Shown here piece after piece: positions 16,510-24,473 of a stretch of DNA of 64,000 bases. The stretch lies in the NCBI RefSeq assembly GCF_002076895.1, contig NZ_CP020465.1, positions 3,162,001-3,226,000 on the forward strand, read 5' to 3'. Position 1 is the first letter of the stretch. Each line of letters begins with the position of its first letter. This DNA comes from Cognaticolwellia beringensis. GTDB taxonomy: Bacteria > Pseudomonadota > Gammaproteobacteria > Enterobacterales > Alteromonadaceae. The translations under genes and the position numbers were made by a program. The notes beneath the pieces were generated by a model. That model saw only the letters and a list, made by a program, of their open reading frames with translations. It made no database searches and was not told where the DNA came from.

Positions 16510-17496
16510 CTAAGCGTAACTGTTGGCATAATTGGCAGACCATTGAGCAAGCACAGTTTGATATGGCTTGATGAAATGCTCTTCAGCAAATTTGCCTTGC
16601 TCATTGCCTAATCGGTTACGTTCTTCTCGGTCATAAAAAATTTGCGTTAACGAATGATCTTGGTTGTTCAAATTTGGCTGATAGGACTTTCCTGCAGCAG
16701 CATTGGCATTATAAATCTCTGGTCGATAGATTTTTTGAAAGGTGCCCATTGTGCTAATGGTGCTTATCAGTTCAAGGCTAGTGTAATCATTCAGTAAATC
16801 ACCAAAGAAATAAAAGGCCAAAGGCGCAACAGTATTTGGCGGCATAAAATAACGAACCTGTAAGCCCATTTTTTGGAAATATTGCTCGGTTAATGAAGAT
16901 TCATTTGGCTGGTATTCAACACCTAATACCGGATGCTGATTTTCAGTTCTAAGATAAGTTTTGTTATCTGAAACACTCAGGCATATAACCGGTGTTTTTT
17001 TAAAGTTTTTTTTGTAAGTATCTGAATTTACAAAATACTGAAATATTTTCCCATGCAGTTCGCCAAAGTTATCTGGAATGCTAAATTGTGTCTGCCCCTT
17101 ATTATGTGCCTGCAGTAATACGCTAAAATCGTAATCACGCACATAGGAGGAAAAGTTATTGCCAACAATGCCTTCTATGCGTTTGTTAGTTTTATGATCA
17201 ACAACATGGGTTTTTAACACCTCAATCGATGGGAAGGCCTGACCGCTGCCGGCAATGTCTATATCAACGGAAACAATTTCAAGCTCAACAGAATAACGAT
17301 CGCCTTTCGGATTATCCCAATGCGCTAAGGCATTAAAACTATTGTCGATCATCTTTAACGCGTTGCGCAAGTTCTGTTGTCGACTCTTACCTCTGGCCAA
17401 ATTAGCAAAGTTGGTGGTAATACGTGTGCCGTCTGAGGGGTGATAGTTTTCATCGAGACAAATGTGCTTAATAGAAAATGTAAAATTTTTATTCAT
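16510..17496 (-). CDS. mesX: DUF1852 family protein, MesX (partner of MesD)
   Basis: This 328-residue soluble protein matches the DUF1852 family (N-terminal FTFSIKHICLDENYHPSDGTR, split here as FTFSIKHICLD and ENYHPSDGTR; later NNFSSYVRDYDFSVLLQAH). It has no signal peptide or membrane segment. In other aerobic bacteria a DUF1852 protein is required for MesD activity, together with oxygen; it has been suggested to supply the methyl group, but the chemistry is unknown. Here it is the first gene of a mesX-mesD-metR series on the minus strand. A palindrome at 17651-17665, about 155 bp upstream, is a candidate operator. Several His/Asp/Glu residues are scattered through it, but no known cofactor motif was recognised. 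Confidence 0.85.
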   Translation of the reverse strand: MNKNFTFSIKHICLDENYHPSDGTRITTNFANLARGKSRQQNLRNALKMIDNSFNALAHWDNPKGDRYSVELEIVSVDIDIAGSGQAFPSIEVLKTHVVDHKTNKRIEGIVGNNFSSYVRDYDFSVLLQAHNKGQTQFSIPDNFGELHGKIFQYFVNSDTYKKNFKKTPVICLSVSDNKTYLRTENQHPVLGVEYQPNESSLTEQYFQKMGLQVRYFMPPNTVAPLAFYFFGDLLNDYTSLELISTISTMGTFQKIYRPEIYNANAAAGKSYQPNLNNQDHSLTQIFYDREERNRLGNEQGKFAEEHFIKPYQTVLAQWSANYANSYA

Positions 17497-17650
17497 GGTA
17501 ATCCGTTATCCCATTTTGTGTAAAAAACCTAAATTTATTTCTTGCTCTATCTAGACTTTCCATCACAGGTCTTTTTAATTTATCCCTAATAATCGCTTTA
17601 GGAATCAACTGTGATCTTGTTTAGAAGTAAGCAGGGGGTATTTATACGTG

Positions 17651-17665
17651 ATTCATTTTATGAAT
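17651..17665. promoter_or_regulatory. Candidate LysR/MetR-type operator upstream of mesX
   Basis: ATTCATTTTATGAAT has six-base perfect arms and contains the T-N11-A spacing of LysR-family sites. It lies about 155 bp upstream of the mesX start codon. It is not the textbook MetR consensus (TGAA-N5-TTCA), since its half-sites are in the opposite order, so the assignment is tentative. Confidence 0.3.
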
Positions 17666-17990
17666 AAAAATGGTTTTATTTCATCGACTCATGAGTAATA
17701 TTCATGGTTTGTAGGTAAGCGTAAATTGACCAGCGATTTAATGGCTATATGACCATGCCTTTTCGCTTAATTTTTTTTTGGTGCGGGCTTTATTGTTGAT
17801 GACTTTGCCAAAGCTGTTGATGTTAGCCATGCTATCTAAATTTATATTTTACTTTTATTTTTTGTGTATTGGTTTGTGTATTGGTTTGCTCGAAGGAGGT
17901 AAATCTAACTAAAGCGCTTGGTGATATAACAGTGGTTTGTTGCTTTTGTGCGTAGGGGGTGTTTTAGAAAAACCTAAGTATTGATACTCA

Positions 17991-18079
17991 TATTTAGGTT
18001 TCTATTTAGGTTCATATTTAGGTTCATATTTATCTTTAGGCTCATGTTCGTATTTAGGCACTTATTCATATAAGTGCCT
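17991..18079. repeat. Degenerate 12-bp tandem repeats followed by a hairpin
   Basis: Imperfect copies of TATTTAGGTTCA recur from 17991 to about 18060. They are followed by AGGCACTTA-TTCATA-TAAGTGCCT (18056-18079), a perfect nine-base stem without a U-run on either strand. The stem lies about 75 bases after the end of the RIO kinase gene on the minus strand. Confidence 0.6.
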
Positions 18080-18155
18080 AGGATTATTAGGTGTAAGCAG
18101 AAGTAAGAGCGCTGCAATCTAATGAGATTGTTTTCAGTTTGCGTATGAAACTAAC

Positions 18156-19022
18156 TTAGTACTCACTGTCGACAGCGTTGGCATCACTAATGCGTTCTAT
18201 TCTGGCTTCTTCTTCTTCAAATGCGGCTTTAATTTCTTCTAATACGGTATCAACATCTGCTGCATCTGTATCTTCTTCAAATAAGCCTGTTAGGGTTGTT
18301 TCAGGTGTTAACTCACCAGCTTCGAATAGTGCCCACATTTCTTGACCATACTTGCTTTGCTTTAATGCAGGGCTAAATTGACCATAATAGTTAGTCATAT
18401 TGGTAACATCGCGCATGAGCATAGATTTGGCATTATTATTAGCTGATGCATCAACAGCTTGTGGTAGATCGATAATCACCGGGCCGTAATCATCAACTAA
18501 AACATTAAATTCAGATAAATCACCGTGAATAATACCAGCACAAAGCATTAGCTTTACGTAATGCATTACTAGCGTGTGATCTTCTTCTGCTTGGTCTTCT
18601 GACATAACAACGTCGTTTAAGCGTGGCGCTACATCACCGTCGTCAGTGGTCACAAGTTCCATTAATAATACACCGTCGAAACAGCCATAAGGGTGTGGTA
18701 CACGAACGCCAGCCTCTGCTAATTGATACAGTGCGTCAACCTCAGCATTTTGCCAAGCTGACTCTTGCTGGTCTCGGCCGTACTTGGAACCTTTCTCCAT
18801 CGCTCTAGCACGACGGCTATTACGGCTTTTTCTGCCTTCTTGATATTGCGCTGCTTTTTTAAAGCTACGCTTTATTGCTTCTTTGTAAACTTTCGCGCAG
18901 CGAACGTCATCGCCGCAACGAACCATATAAACGGTGGCTTCTTTTCCACTCATTAATTGGCTTATTACTTCGTCTATTAGGCCATCATTAACAAGTGGCT
19001 GTATGCGTTTAGGTACTTTCAT
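18156..19022 (-). CDS. RIO-family atypical serine protein kinase
   Basis: RIO1-type kinases bind ATP and phosphorylate serine; the archaeal and eukaryotic ones act in ribosome maturation, while bacterial members are poorly studied. The nucleotide loop is SGKEATVY (residues 25-32) and the ATP-anchoring lysine is K44 (CAKVY). The catalytic loop is HGDLSEFN (166-173, catalytic D168) and the metal-binding motif IDLPQ contains D185. All key residues are present. The C-terminal tail is acidic (Glu/Asp-rich from about 245). The gene stands alone, divergent from ghrA. The kinase fold is confident; the substrate is not known. Confidence 0.88.
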   Translation of the reverse strand: MKVPKRIQPLVNDGLIDEVISQLMSGKEATVYMVRCGDDVRCAKVYKEAIKRSFKKAAQYQEGRKSRNSRRARAMEKGSKYGRDQQESAWQNAEVDALYQLAEAGVRVPHPYGCFDGVLLMELVTTDDGDVAPRLNDVVMSEDQAEEDHTLVMHYVKLMLCAGIIHGDLSEFNVLVDDYGPVIIDLPQAVDASANNNAKSMLMRDVTNMTNYYGQFSPALKQSKYGQEMWALFEAGELTPETTLTGLFEEDTDAADVDTVLEEIKAAFEEEEARIERISDANAVDSEY

Positions 19023-19164
19023 AGCGCCGTTATACCTTAGTTGGGCGTTGGAAGATAGAACAAAATTATAACTTTTGACTTATCAATAGATTAAAACATT
19101 GTCTGGTTTACGTATTAACTTGCGGTAGTATAATAAAATCTATTTTACATTAACGCAAAGCCAT

Positions 19165-20100
19165 ATGATCCCATTTATTAATCAATTACCTAAACATGAA
19201 GAAATTATTTGGTTAGCGGTTCTAAATCAGCGATTACCTGATGAAAATATTGTGTCGTATTCTGAGGTTAAATTAGCAGATAAAAAGTCTGTTAAGTTGG
19301 CAATTGTGGCCAACCCAGATACGGACTTGTTGGCTGAATTTGAACATTTAACTTGGGTGCACAGTGTTTGGGCTGGCGTTGAGCATTTAATGAAGTCATT
19401 AGCCGATTCACCGATTGAAGTGGTGCGATTAATTGATCCAACACTAAGCAACGCAATGTCTGAAGCGGTTTTAGCTTGGAGCTTATATCTGCATCGAGAC
19501 ATGCCGCGTTATGCTATGCAGCAACAAAATCAACACTGGCTGCAACATCAACTTGTACCCGCAAGTGAGCGACGCATTGGTATTCTTGGTTTAGGAGAGT
19601 TAGGTCAAGTCAGCGCAGCGCAATTGCAAAAAAATGGCTTTAATGTCATGGGTTGGAGTCGGACAGCTAAAAAGATAGCCAATATTAGCTGCTTCAGTGG
19701 AGAGCAGGGCTTAGCTGAAATGTTAGCGCAAAGTGATATTTTAGTGTGTTTACTGCCATTAACGCAGGCGACAAGAGGAATGCTTAATAAAAATTTATTA
19801 ACCCAGCTTCCTCAAAGCAGTGCCATTATTAATTTTGCCCGTGGTGGCATTATTAATACTGACGACCTATTAGCAGCGTTAAATTCTAATTATCTTAGCC
19901 ATGCGGTACTCGATGTTTTTGAGCATGAGCCGCTAACAGCTGATAGCGAACTTTGGCAACATCCTGATATTACAATCTTGCCACATATATCTGCACCAAC
20001 AAATATTAATAGTGCCTGTGATATTGTCGCTAAAAATATTCTCAATTTTCGTGCAACAGGGCTGATACCAAAAGCGGTAAGTAAAGTTAATGGTTATTGA
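19165..20100 (+). CDS. ghrA: D-2-hydroxyacid dehydrogenase, glyoxylate/hydroxypyruvate reductase A type
   Basis: The enzyme should reduce glyoxylate or hydroxypyruvate with NAD(P)H. The 311 residues show the GhrA-type layout: a catalytic half, then the nucleotide-binding GLGELG (residues 142-147), followed by WSRTAKK, where the arginine suggests NADPH preference. The catalytic triad is R226 (NFARGG), E255 (VFEHEPL) and H274 (LPHISAP). The N-terminal WVHSVWAGVEHL is typical of the subfamily. The gene is divergent from the RIO kinase and is followed, 22 bp after its stop, by the second REP-like array. The true substrate could be another 2-oxoacid. Confidence 0.85.
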   Translation: MIPFINQLPKHEEIIWLAVLNQRLPDENIVSYSEVKLADKKSVKLAIVANPDTDLLAEFEHLTWVHSVWAGVEHLMKSLADSPIEVVRLIDPTLSNAMSEAVLAWSLYLHRDMPRYAMQQQNQHWLQHQLVPASERRIGILGLGELGQVSAAQLQKNGFNVMGWSRTAKKIANISCFSGEQGLAEMLAQSDILVCLLPLTQATRGMLNKNLLTQLPQSSAIINFARGGIINTDDLLAALNSNYLSHAVLDVFEHEPLTADSELWQHPDITILPHISAPTNINSACDIVAKNILNFRATGLIPKAVSKVNGY

Positions 20101-20122
20101 AGATTTAAGTCATTAGCTTTAG

Positions 20123-20692
20123 TTGTAGGTTGGGATTTATCCCATCGGTTTGTATTAATTGTCTAATTAATATGTATAACGCACGTTTGACGGCATAAAT
20201 GCCGACCTACAATGAGCAATTACGAATATTTGTGTTTGTTTTTTGTAGGTTGGGATTTATCCCATCGATTTGAATTAATTGTAGATTTAGTTTGTATAAA
20301 GCACGTTTGACGGCATAAATGCCGACCTACAATGAGCAATCACGAATATTTGTGTTTATTTTTGTAGGTTGGGATTTATCCCATCGTTTTGAGTTAATTG
20401 TCTAATTCGTTTGTATAACGCACGTTTGACGGCATAAATGCCGACCTACAATGAACAATCACGAACATTGTTGTTCATTCTTTTGTAGGTTGGGATTTAT
20501 CCCATCGTTTTGAATTAATTGCTTAATTAATATGTATAACGCACGTTTGACGGCATAAATGCCGACCTACGATGAGCAATCATGAACATTGTTGTTCATT
20601 CTTTTGTAGGTTGGGATTTATCCCATCGTTTTGAATTAATTCTCTAATTAATATGTATCACATACGTTTGACGGCATAAATGCCGAACTACC
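20123..20692. repeat. Second tandem array of ~120-bp composite REP-like units (5 units)
   Basis: Forward modules (TTGTAGGT + TGGGATTTATCCCA) begin at about 20123, 20243, 20362, 20483 and 20604. Each is paired with an inverted module containing CGGCATAAATGCCG and ending ACCTACAA. The period is 119-121 bp. The unit is the same as in the array at 3773-4316, including the linker 'aattaatatgtataacgcacgttt'. The last reverse module is degenerate (CCGAACTACCA) and stops two bases before the sortase stop codon. The array fills the whole gap between convergent ghrA and the sortase gene. Confidence 0.93.
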
Positions 20693-20694
20693 AT

Positions 20695-21357
20695 TTACAA
20701 GGTTTTTGCGGTGATCACATATCTTTCATCAGAGTCGTTACCGATTTCTGCAAAAGGATAACAGGTGATCAAGACTAAACTTGCTGCATCGGCGAGTAAC
20801 GGCAATTGCCCGGCAGAAGCATCTACAATATCGATACTTTCAACTTGAAATAATTGAGCTTGGCCTTGAGTATCGGTTAACGAAATTATATCTCTCATGG
20901 TTACATCCTCCAGAAAAGCAAAGTGACTATCGCGGTGCCCAGCAACCACAAAAGGTTTAGTTATATTGGGTTGATTAAATGGGGCAACGGCACCAGCCGA
21001 AAACGCTAAGGTGGTAGGATCGCCGCCATTTAAAACCACGATACTTTTACCTAAGCGTTTAAATACCAGTTCAGCAATTGGAAAAGTATCAGCCCATGGC
21101 CAAGGTTTAATCGCTATTTGCTTTTGTAAACTATGTGAATTCAAGTTATGTATGTTTACATTATCTTGAGCATGGCTTTGCTGCTGTTCGTGCAAATGCT
21201 TTTGTGCAGCCATTGATTGCTGCCAGCTGTGATTAATTAATTGTTGCGACAACCATGCTTTAGTTGGCAGCCAACTAGCGTGAATAAACAAAAAACCACC
21301 AACAATAATTAAGGTTAAAGCCGCTAGTTTTCTAACAATTTTAGTTAGCTTAGCCAT
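20695..21357 (-). CDS. Class GN (marine proteobacterial) sortase
   Basis: Sortases are membrane-anchored cysteine transpeptidases that cut a C-terminal sorting signal. The 220-residue protein has an N-terminal membrane anchor (about residues 11-30) and the sortase beta-barrel with H141 (VAGHRDSHF), C199 (LITCYPF) and R212 (DERYVI). The Gram-negative 'class GN' sortases are each encoded beside one VIT/vWA target, and that is the arrangement here: its ATG lies one base after the target's stop codon. The acceptor in a Gram-negative envelope is not known. The 3' end abuts the REP-like array. Confidence 0.9.
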   Translation of the reverse strand: MAKLTKIVRKLAALTLIIVGGFLFIHASWLPTKAWLSQQLINHSWQQSMAAQKHLHEQQQSHAQDNVNIHNLNSHSLQKQIAIKPWPWADTFPIAELVFKRLGKSIVVLNGGDPTTLAFSAGAVAPFNQPNITKPFVVAGHRDSHFAFLEDVTMRDIISLTDTQGQAQLFQVESIDIVDASAGQLPLLADAASLVLITCYPFAEIGNDSDERYVITAKTL

Positions 21358-21358
21358 G

Positions 21359-23494
21359 CTATTTAGACCAAATTCGCAATAATAAGGGGGCTAACAGCAT
21401 TAAAAACAAGCCGATAAGCAACTGTTGATGCCAGCCAAGTGCGGTTTTAGGCATAGCCACCATTAAGTTCTCATGAGCTTTTGCCAAGGTGCTTATTTTG
21501 CGCTTAGCACCTGATGTACTATTTTGTGCTGTTAATGGTATCAATTCAGGACGCTTTTCTACGGCAATAAAACTGGTATATGGCGAAAGGGTTTGATGTG
21601 TAATAGAAGTTGAAATCACCTGTGCTTTCACTTGTTCCTTATTAGCACCCGTAACTAAACTGTCTAACAAATCTTCAATTTTTCGCCGTGCCCAGAGTGT
21701 TGAAATCCCCCGTGATGATTGACTGTCATCAATAATGAGTTGCTGATACCAAGGACTTTCAGCCGTATCGCCCATGACTTGCACACTGGTAATAGGAAGC
21801 TTTGATTTTACGGTAACTTGCATTGGCTCACCGAAATATAAATCAGCAATTTTTTTCGGGTAAACATCGACTTCTTGGTGAACTTGATTATCGAACATCA
21901 ACTCAATATTGGTTATTGCCGGATGATTGATTTTTGTCATTAATGCTGACATTTGACTTTGTACGTCAGCATTGTTTTGAATAAATACATAACTACCTCG
22001 CCCAAACTGCGCGGCCTTTTTCATAAAATAACCATTAGGCGCTGCGCCAATACCAACGGTAAATAAGCGGAAGTTACGCTGAGCACCATCGAGTAGCTGC
22101 ATCAATTCAAATTCATTGGCAACGGCGCCATCAGTAATAAAAACAACTTGGCGAATGGCCTTTGCTGTTTGCTGGTGATCTTTTGCCATAACTAATGCTT
22201 GGCTTAAGGGGCGATACATTTCAGTGCCACCATCGGCTTGCAGACTTTTGATAAATTGCTGTGCTTGGCTAATGTTACGTTCTGAAGCCATGTTTGTTTC
22301 GGGAAACAATAACGCTACGCTATCGTCGAATGCGATGATGTTGAAGCTGTCTTTAGTACTTAATTTTAAAATCGCTTCTTGCAAACTAGCTTTAGCTTGA
22401 ATCATCGAGTTTCCTTGCATAGAGCCAGAGGTATCAATGATGAAAATAATGTCACGCGCTAAGGTTGTTGTTTGCTCAACTGACGGTGGAAAAAACGTTA
22501 ACAGGGTAAAGTATTCACTGCCCACCTGTTCGCTGAAGCTACTGACTTGCGGTTTTTCGCTTGCTTGCAGTTGCCAGTTCAGGTCAAAATCTCGATTGGC
22601 TTGCATTTGATCGTGTGAAAGTGTGATTAAATAGCTAGATTGTTCGTTAGTTAATGTTTTAGTTTTGATTTTATGGCTATGACTTTTAATGCTAGCAATG
22701 CTAGCTCCGGCATTAAGTGCAATATTGATTGAGGCTTCACTATTTGCCAGCATTTTCGCCATTGGTGGCATAAATTCTGAATTTTTCTCTGCAGGTGACT
22801 TTTGGTCATTATCACTTTGATAGCGAGCTGTAATCGCTAAAGGTAACTTCAAGTTAAAGCTGTTTTGGCTAAATGTAACCGGCATGATAAATTCTAATGT
22901 TACCACTACCGTTGATTTCGGAGGAATGTTCGCTATGTTGTTGGTGAATAAGTTAGGCCGTTGTTGCTGTACTAAACTTGCTTTTTTACCCTGTTTTTTC
23001 GCCCGTTTAAAAACTTTCTTGGCTGTTTCTTTCTCCATTATTTGACCAATGATTTCTTTGTCAGCTACTTTGACTGTTAAGTGTTTAATGGCTGATTTTT
23101 CAGGTAACGGAAACTGATATTTACCTTCGAGTTCAATGTCGTAAGGGTTTATAAATACCTGCTTTATTTGTGTGTAAGCAACCAGGCCGTTTATTTCAAT
23201 ATTAGCTGTTATATCAATCGGTAAAGCGACTTTTTTAGTGTTCTCTGGATGCAGGAAAATTAATTGTGGCCCATGAATAAGACCATTTTTTGCTGAAAAA
23301 GCAGCTTGTTTCCCCAATTCATTATCTAAGTTATTCGCTCGTGCCAAAGGAACAATAACTGCAGTCAGTGCTGTAACAAGCACTAATAGTAATATGAACT
23401 TAAACCATTTTCGGCGTTGTTTTTTACGTTTTTGCTGATAAAAGTAAGAGTCTTGGTAGTCTACAAAGATTAATTTTTTATTTGAGTTGAACAT
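21359..23494 (-). CDS. Sortase target protein with VIT and vWA domains
   Basis: This 711-residue exported protein is the dedicated substrate of the adjacent sortase. It has a long basic N-terminus with a membrane or signal segment (about residues 32-52), a VIT domain (about 60-200), and a vWA domain with the MIDAS motif DTSGS (about 350). The C-terminal sorting region is MPKTA (681-685), a hydrophobic helix and a short RIWSK tail. The family normally has an LPXTG-like motif, so MPKTA is divergent. The frame opens at a TTG at 23506, but that overlaps GGAG; the ATG at 23494 is better spaced and is used here. It forms an operon with the sortase. Confidence 0.88.
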   Translation of the reverse strand: MFNSNKKLIFVDYQDSYFYQQKRKKQRRKWFKFILLLVLVTALTAVIVPLARANNLDNELGKQAAFSAKNGLIHGPQLIFLHPENTKKVALPIDITANIEINGLVAYTQIKQVFINPYDIELEGKYQFPLPEKSAIKHLTVKVADKEIIGQIMEKETAKKVFKRAKKQGKKASLVQQQRPNLFTNNIANIPPKSTVVVTLEFIMPVTFSQNSFNLKLPLAITARYQSDNDQKSPAEKNSEFMPPMAKMLANSEASINIALNAGASIASIKSHSHKIKTKTLTNEQSSYLITLSHDQMQANRDFDLNWQLQASEKPQVSSFSEQVGSEYFTLLTFFPPSVEQTTTLARDIIFIIDTSGSMQGNSMIQAKASLQEAILKLSTKDSFNIIAFDDSVALLFPETNMASERNISQAQQFIKSLQADGGTEMYRPLSQALVMAKDHQQTAKAIRQVVFITDGAVANEFELMQLLDGAQRNFRLFTVGIGAAPNGYFMKKAAQFGRGSYVFIQNNADVQSQMSALMTKINHPAITNIELMFDNQVHQEVDVYPKKIADLYFGEPMQVTVKSKLPITSVQVMGDTAESPWYQQLIIDDSQSSRGISTLWARRKIEDLLDSLVTGANKEQVKAQVISTSITHQTLSPYTSFIAVEKRPELIPLTAQNSTSGAKRKISTLAKAHENLMVAMPKTALGWHQQLLIGLFLMLLAPLLLRIWSK

Positions 23495-23812
23495 GCGTTG
23501 CTCCAATATGCCGTTGATATGGGATATTTCAACAAAACAAAAGGTGCATAGGGCGTTAACAATAAGGCAATGTTGTGTGCAATTGTGGCAAAATTATGGC
23601 AATTGTTATGGAAAGTTATGGAAAGCTATGACGTTAATTAAAATAACCAAAAAAACTAACGAGCTGTCAGACATATAGTCGGTTAGCTCATAGGAAACTG
23701 AAGGTGATTTAAGAAGCATATTATTTTGAATAAAACCTTAACCTGCTCTTAACCACTGCGGTGATATCATGCTTGATATATTAAGATTGATTATTTTTAT
23801 TACGGTTTATTT
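23495..23812. other. Non-coding stretch upstream of the sortase operon
   Basis: These 318 bases hold the probable promoter of the minus-strand sortase operon and the old upstream region of the decayed transporter. A small imperfect direct repeat (GTTATGGAAAG, twice, near 23605-23625) is the only structure noticed. A 63-codon open frame on the plus strand has no family features and is not called. Confidence 0.5.
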
Positions 23813-24415
23813 ATGTTGTTATTTAACACGCCACAAAAGGTTATTTCTTTATTACTTACCCATAGTATTACTTGGCTGTGATACGCAAATGAAACCATAA
23901 AATAAGCCGCAGGCTCCTATATTTATATCGATTTTTTCGGTTTATCAGAGCAAATGTTTGGTTATGCTTTTGCTTTTAATGCCCTATTTGCATCTTTTGG
24001 TCCGAGTATTTATATTAAACTTTCTCAAAAAATAGCGGTAGAGAAAATAATAACCACATGCTTTTTAATATTAATGCTATGTGGTGTATTAACTTACAAC
24101 ATAGCGCATTTATCGCCATTTATTTTTGCCTTTATTGCGGCGCCAGCCACAATTATGGTGATAATTACCCGAGTGCCGGGGGTAAATTTGATGCTAAATC
24201 AGCAAAAGAGCGACACGGGATCGTTAGTGGCTATTATTCAGTTTTTTTCTATGATGGCGGGAGCACTAGGTATGACCTTAGTTACGTTAAGGCCTGAGGC
24301 ATTGATCGAAAACGTAGCTATAATTCAATTTAGCATTGGCACCATTGGATGCTTATTGTGGTTATTAGTGAAAAATAAGCCTCATGTTACTGAAAATATA
24401 ATTACCTTAAAGTAG
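23813..24415 (+). pseudogene. Decayed Bcr/CflA-type MFS transporter
   Basis: An ATG at 23813 starts a Bcr/CflA-like N-terminus (MLLFNTPQKVISLLLTHSIT). The frame stops at 23879 (TGA) and again at 23903 (TAA). It then continues in the same frame as the C-terminal part of an MFS drug-efflux protein (SYIYIDFFGLSEQMFGYAF onward, four or five membrane segments) to 24415. Only about 190 codons remain of the usual 400 or so, so the middle of the N-terminal half is deleted. A 153-codon open frame remains from the Met at 23954, but it lacks half the transporter and is unlikely to work. Confidence 0.78.
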
Positions 24416-24473
24416 CATCGCTAGACTATTTATTTTAGACCATATAGTTGATTACGCTCAGCCAAAAATACAG

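Larger units (their letters stand above)
17497..18155. other. mesX upstream region with candidate operator and short repeats
   Basis: This 659-bp non-coding stretch lies between the start of mesX and the end of the RIO kinase gene, both on the minus strand. It should contain the mesX promoter. Visible structure is limited to the palindrome at 17651-17665 and the 12-bp-type repeats with a hairpin at 17991-18079, both listed separately. No ORF of note was found. Confidence 0.6.

Noticed and set aside
17651..17665. A SAM or cobalamin riboswitch upstream of the methionine cassette
   Set aside because: No conserved riboswitch core or terminator was seen upstream of mesX; only a short palindrome is present.
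23487..23678. 63-codon plus-strand frame overlapping the start of the sortase target gene
   Set aside because: No family features, and it overlaps the promoter region and start of a supported gene.
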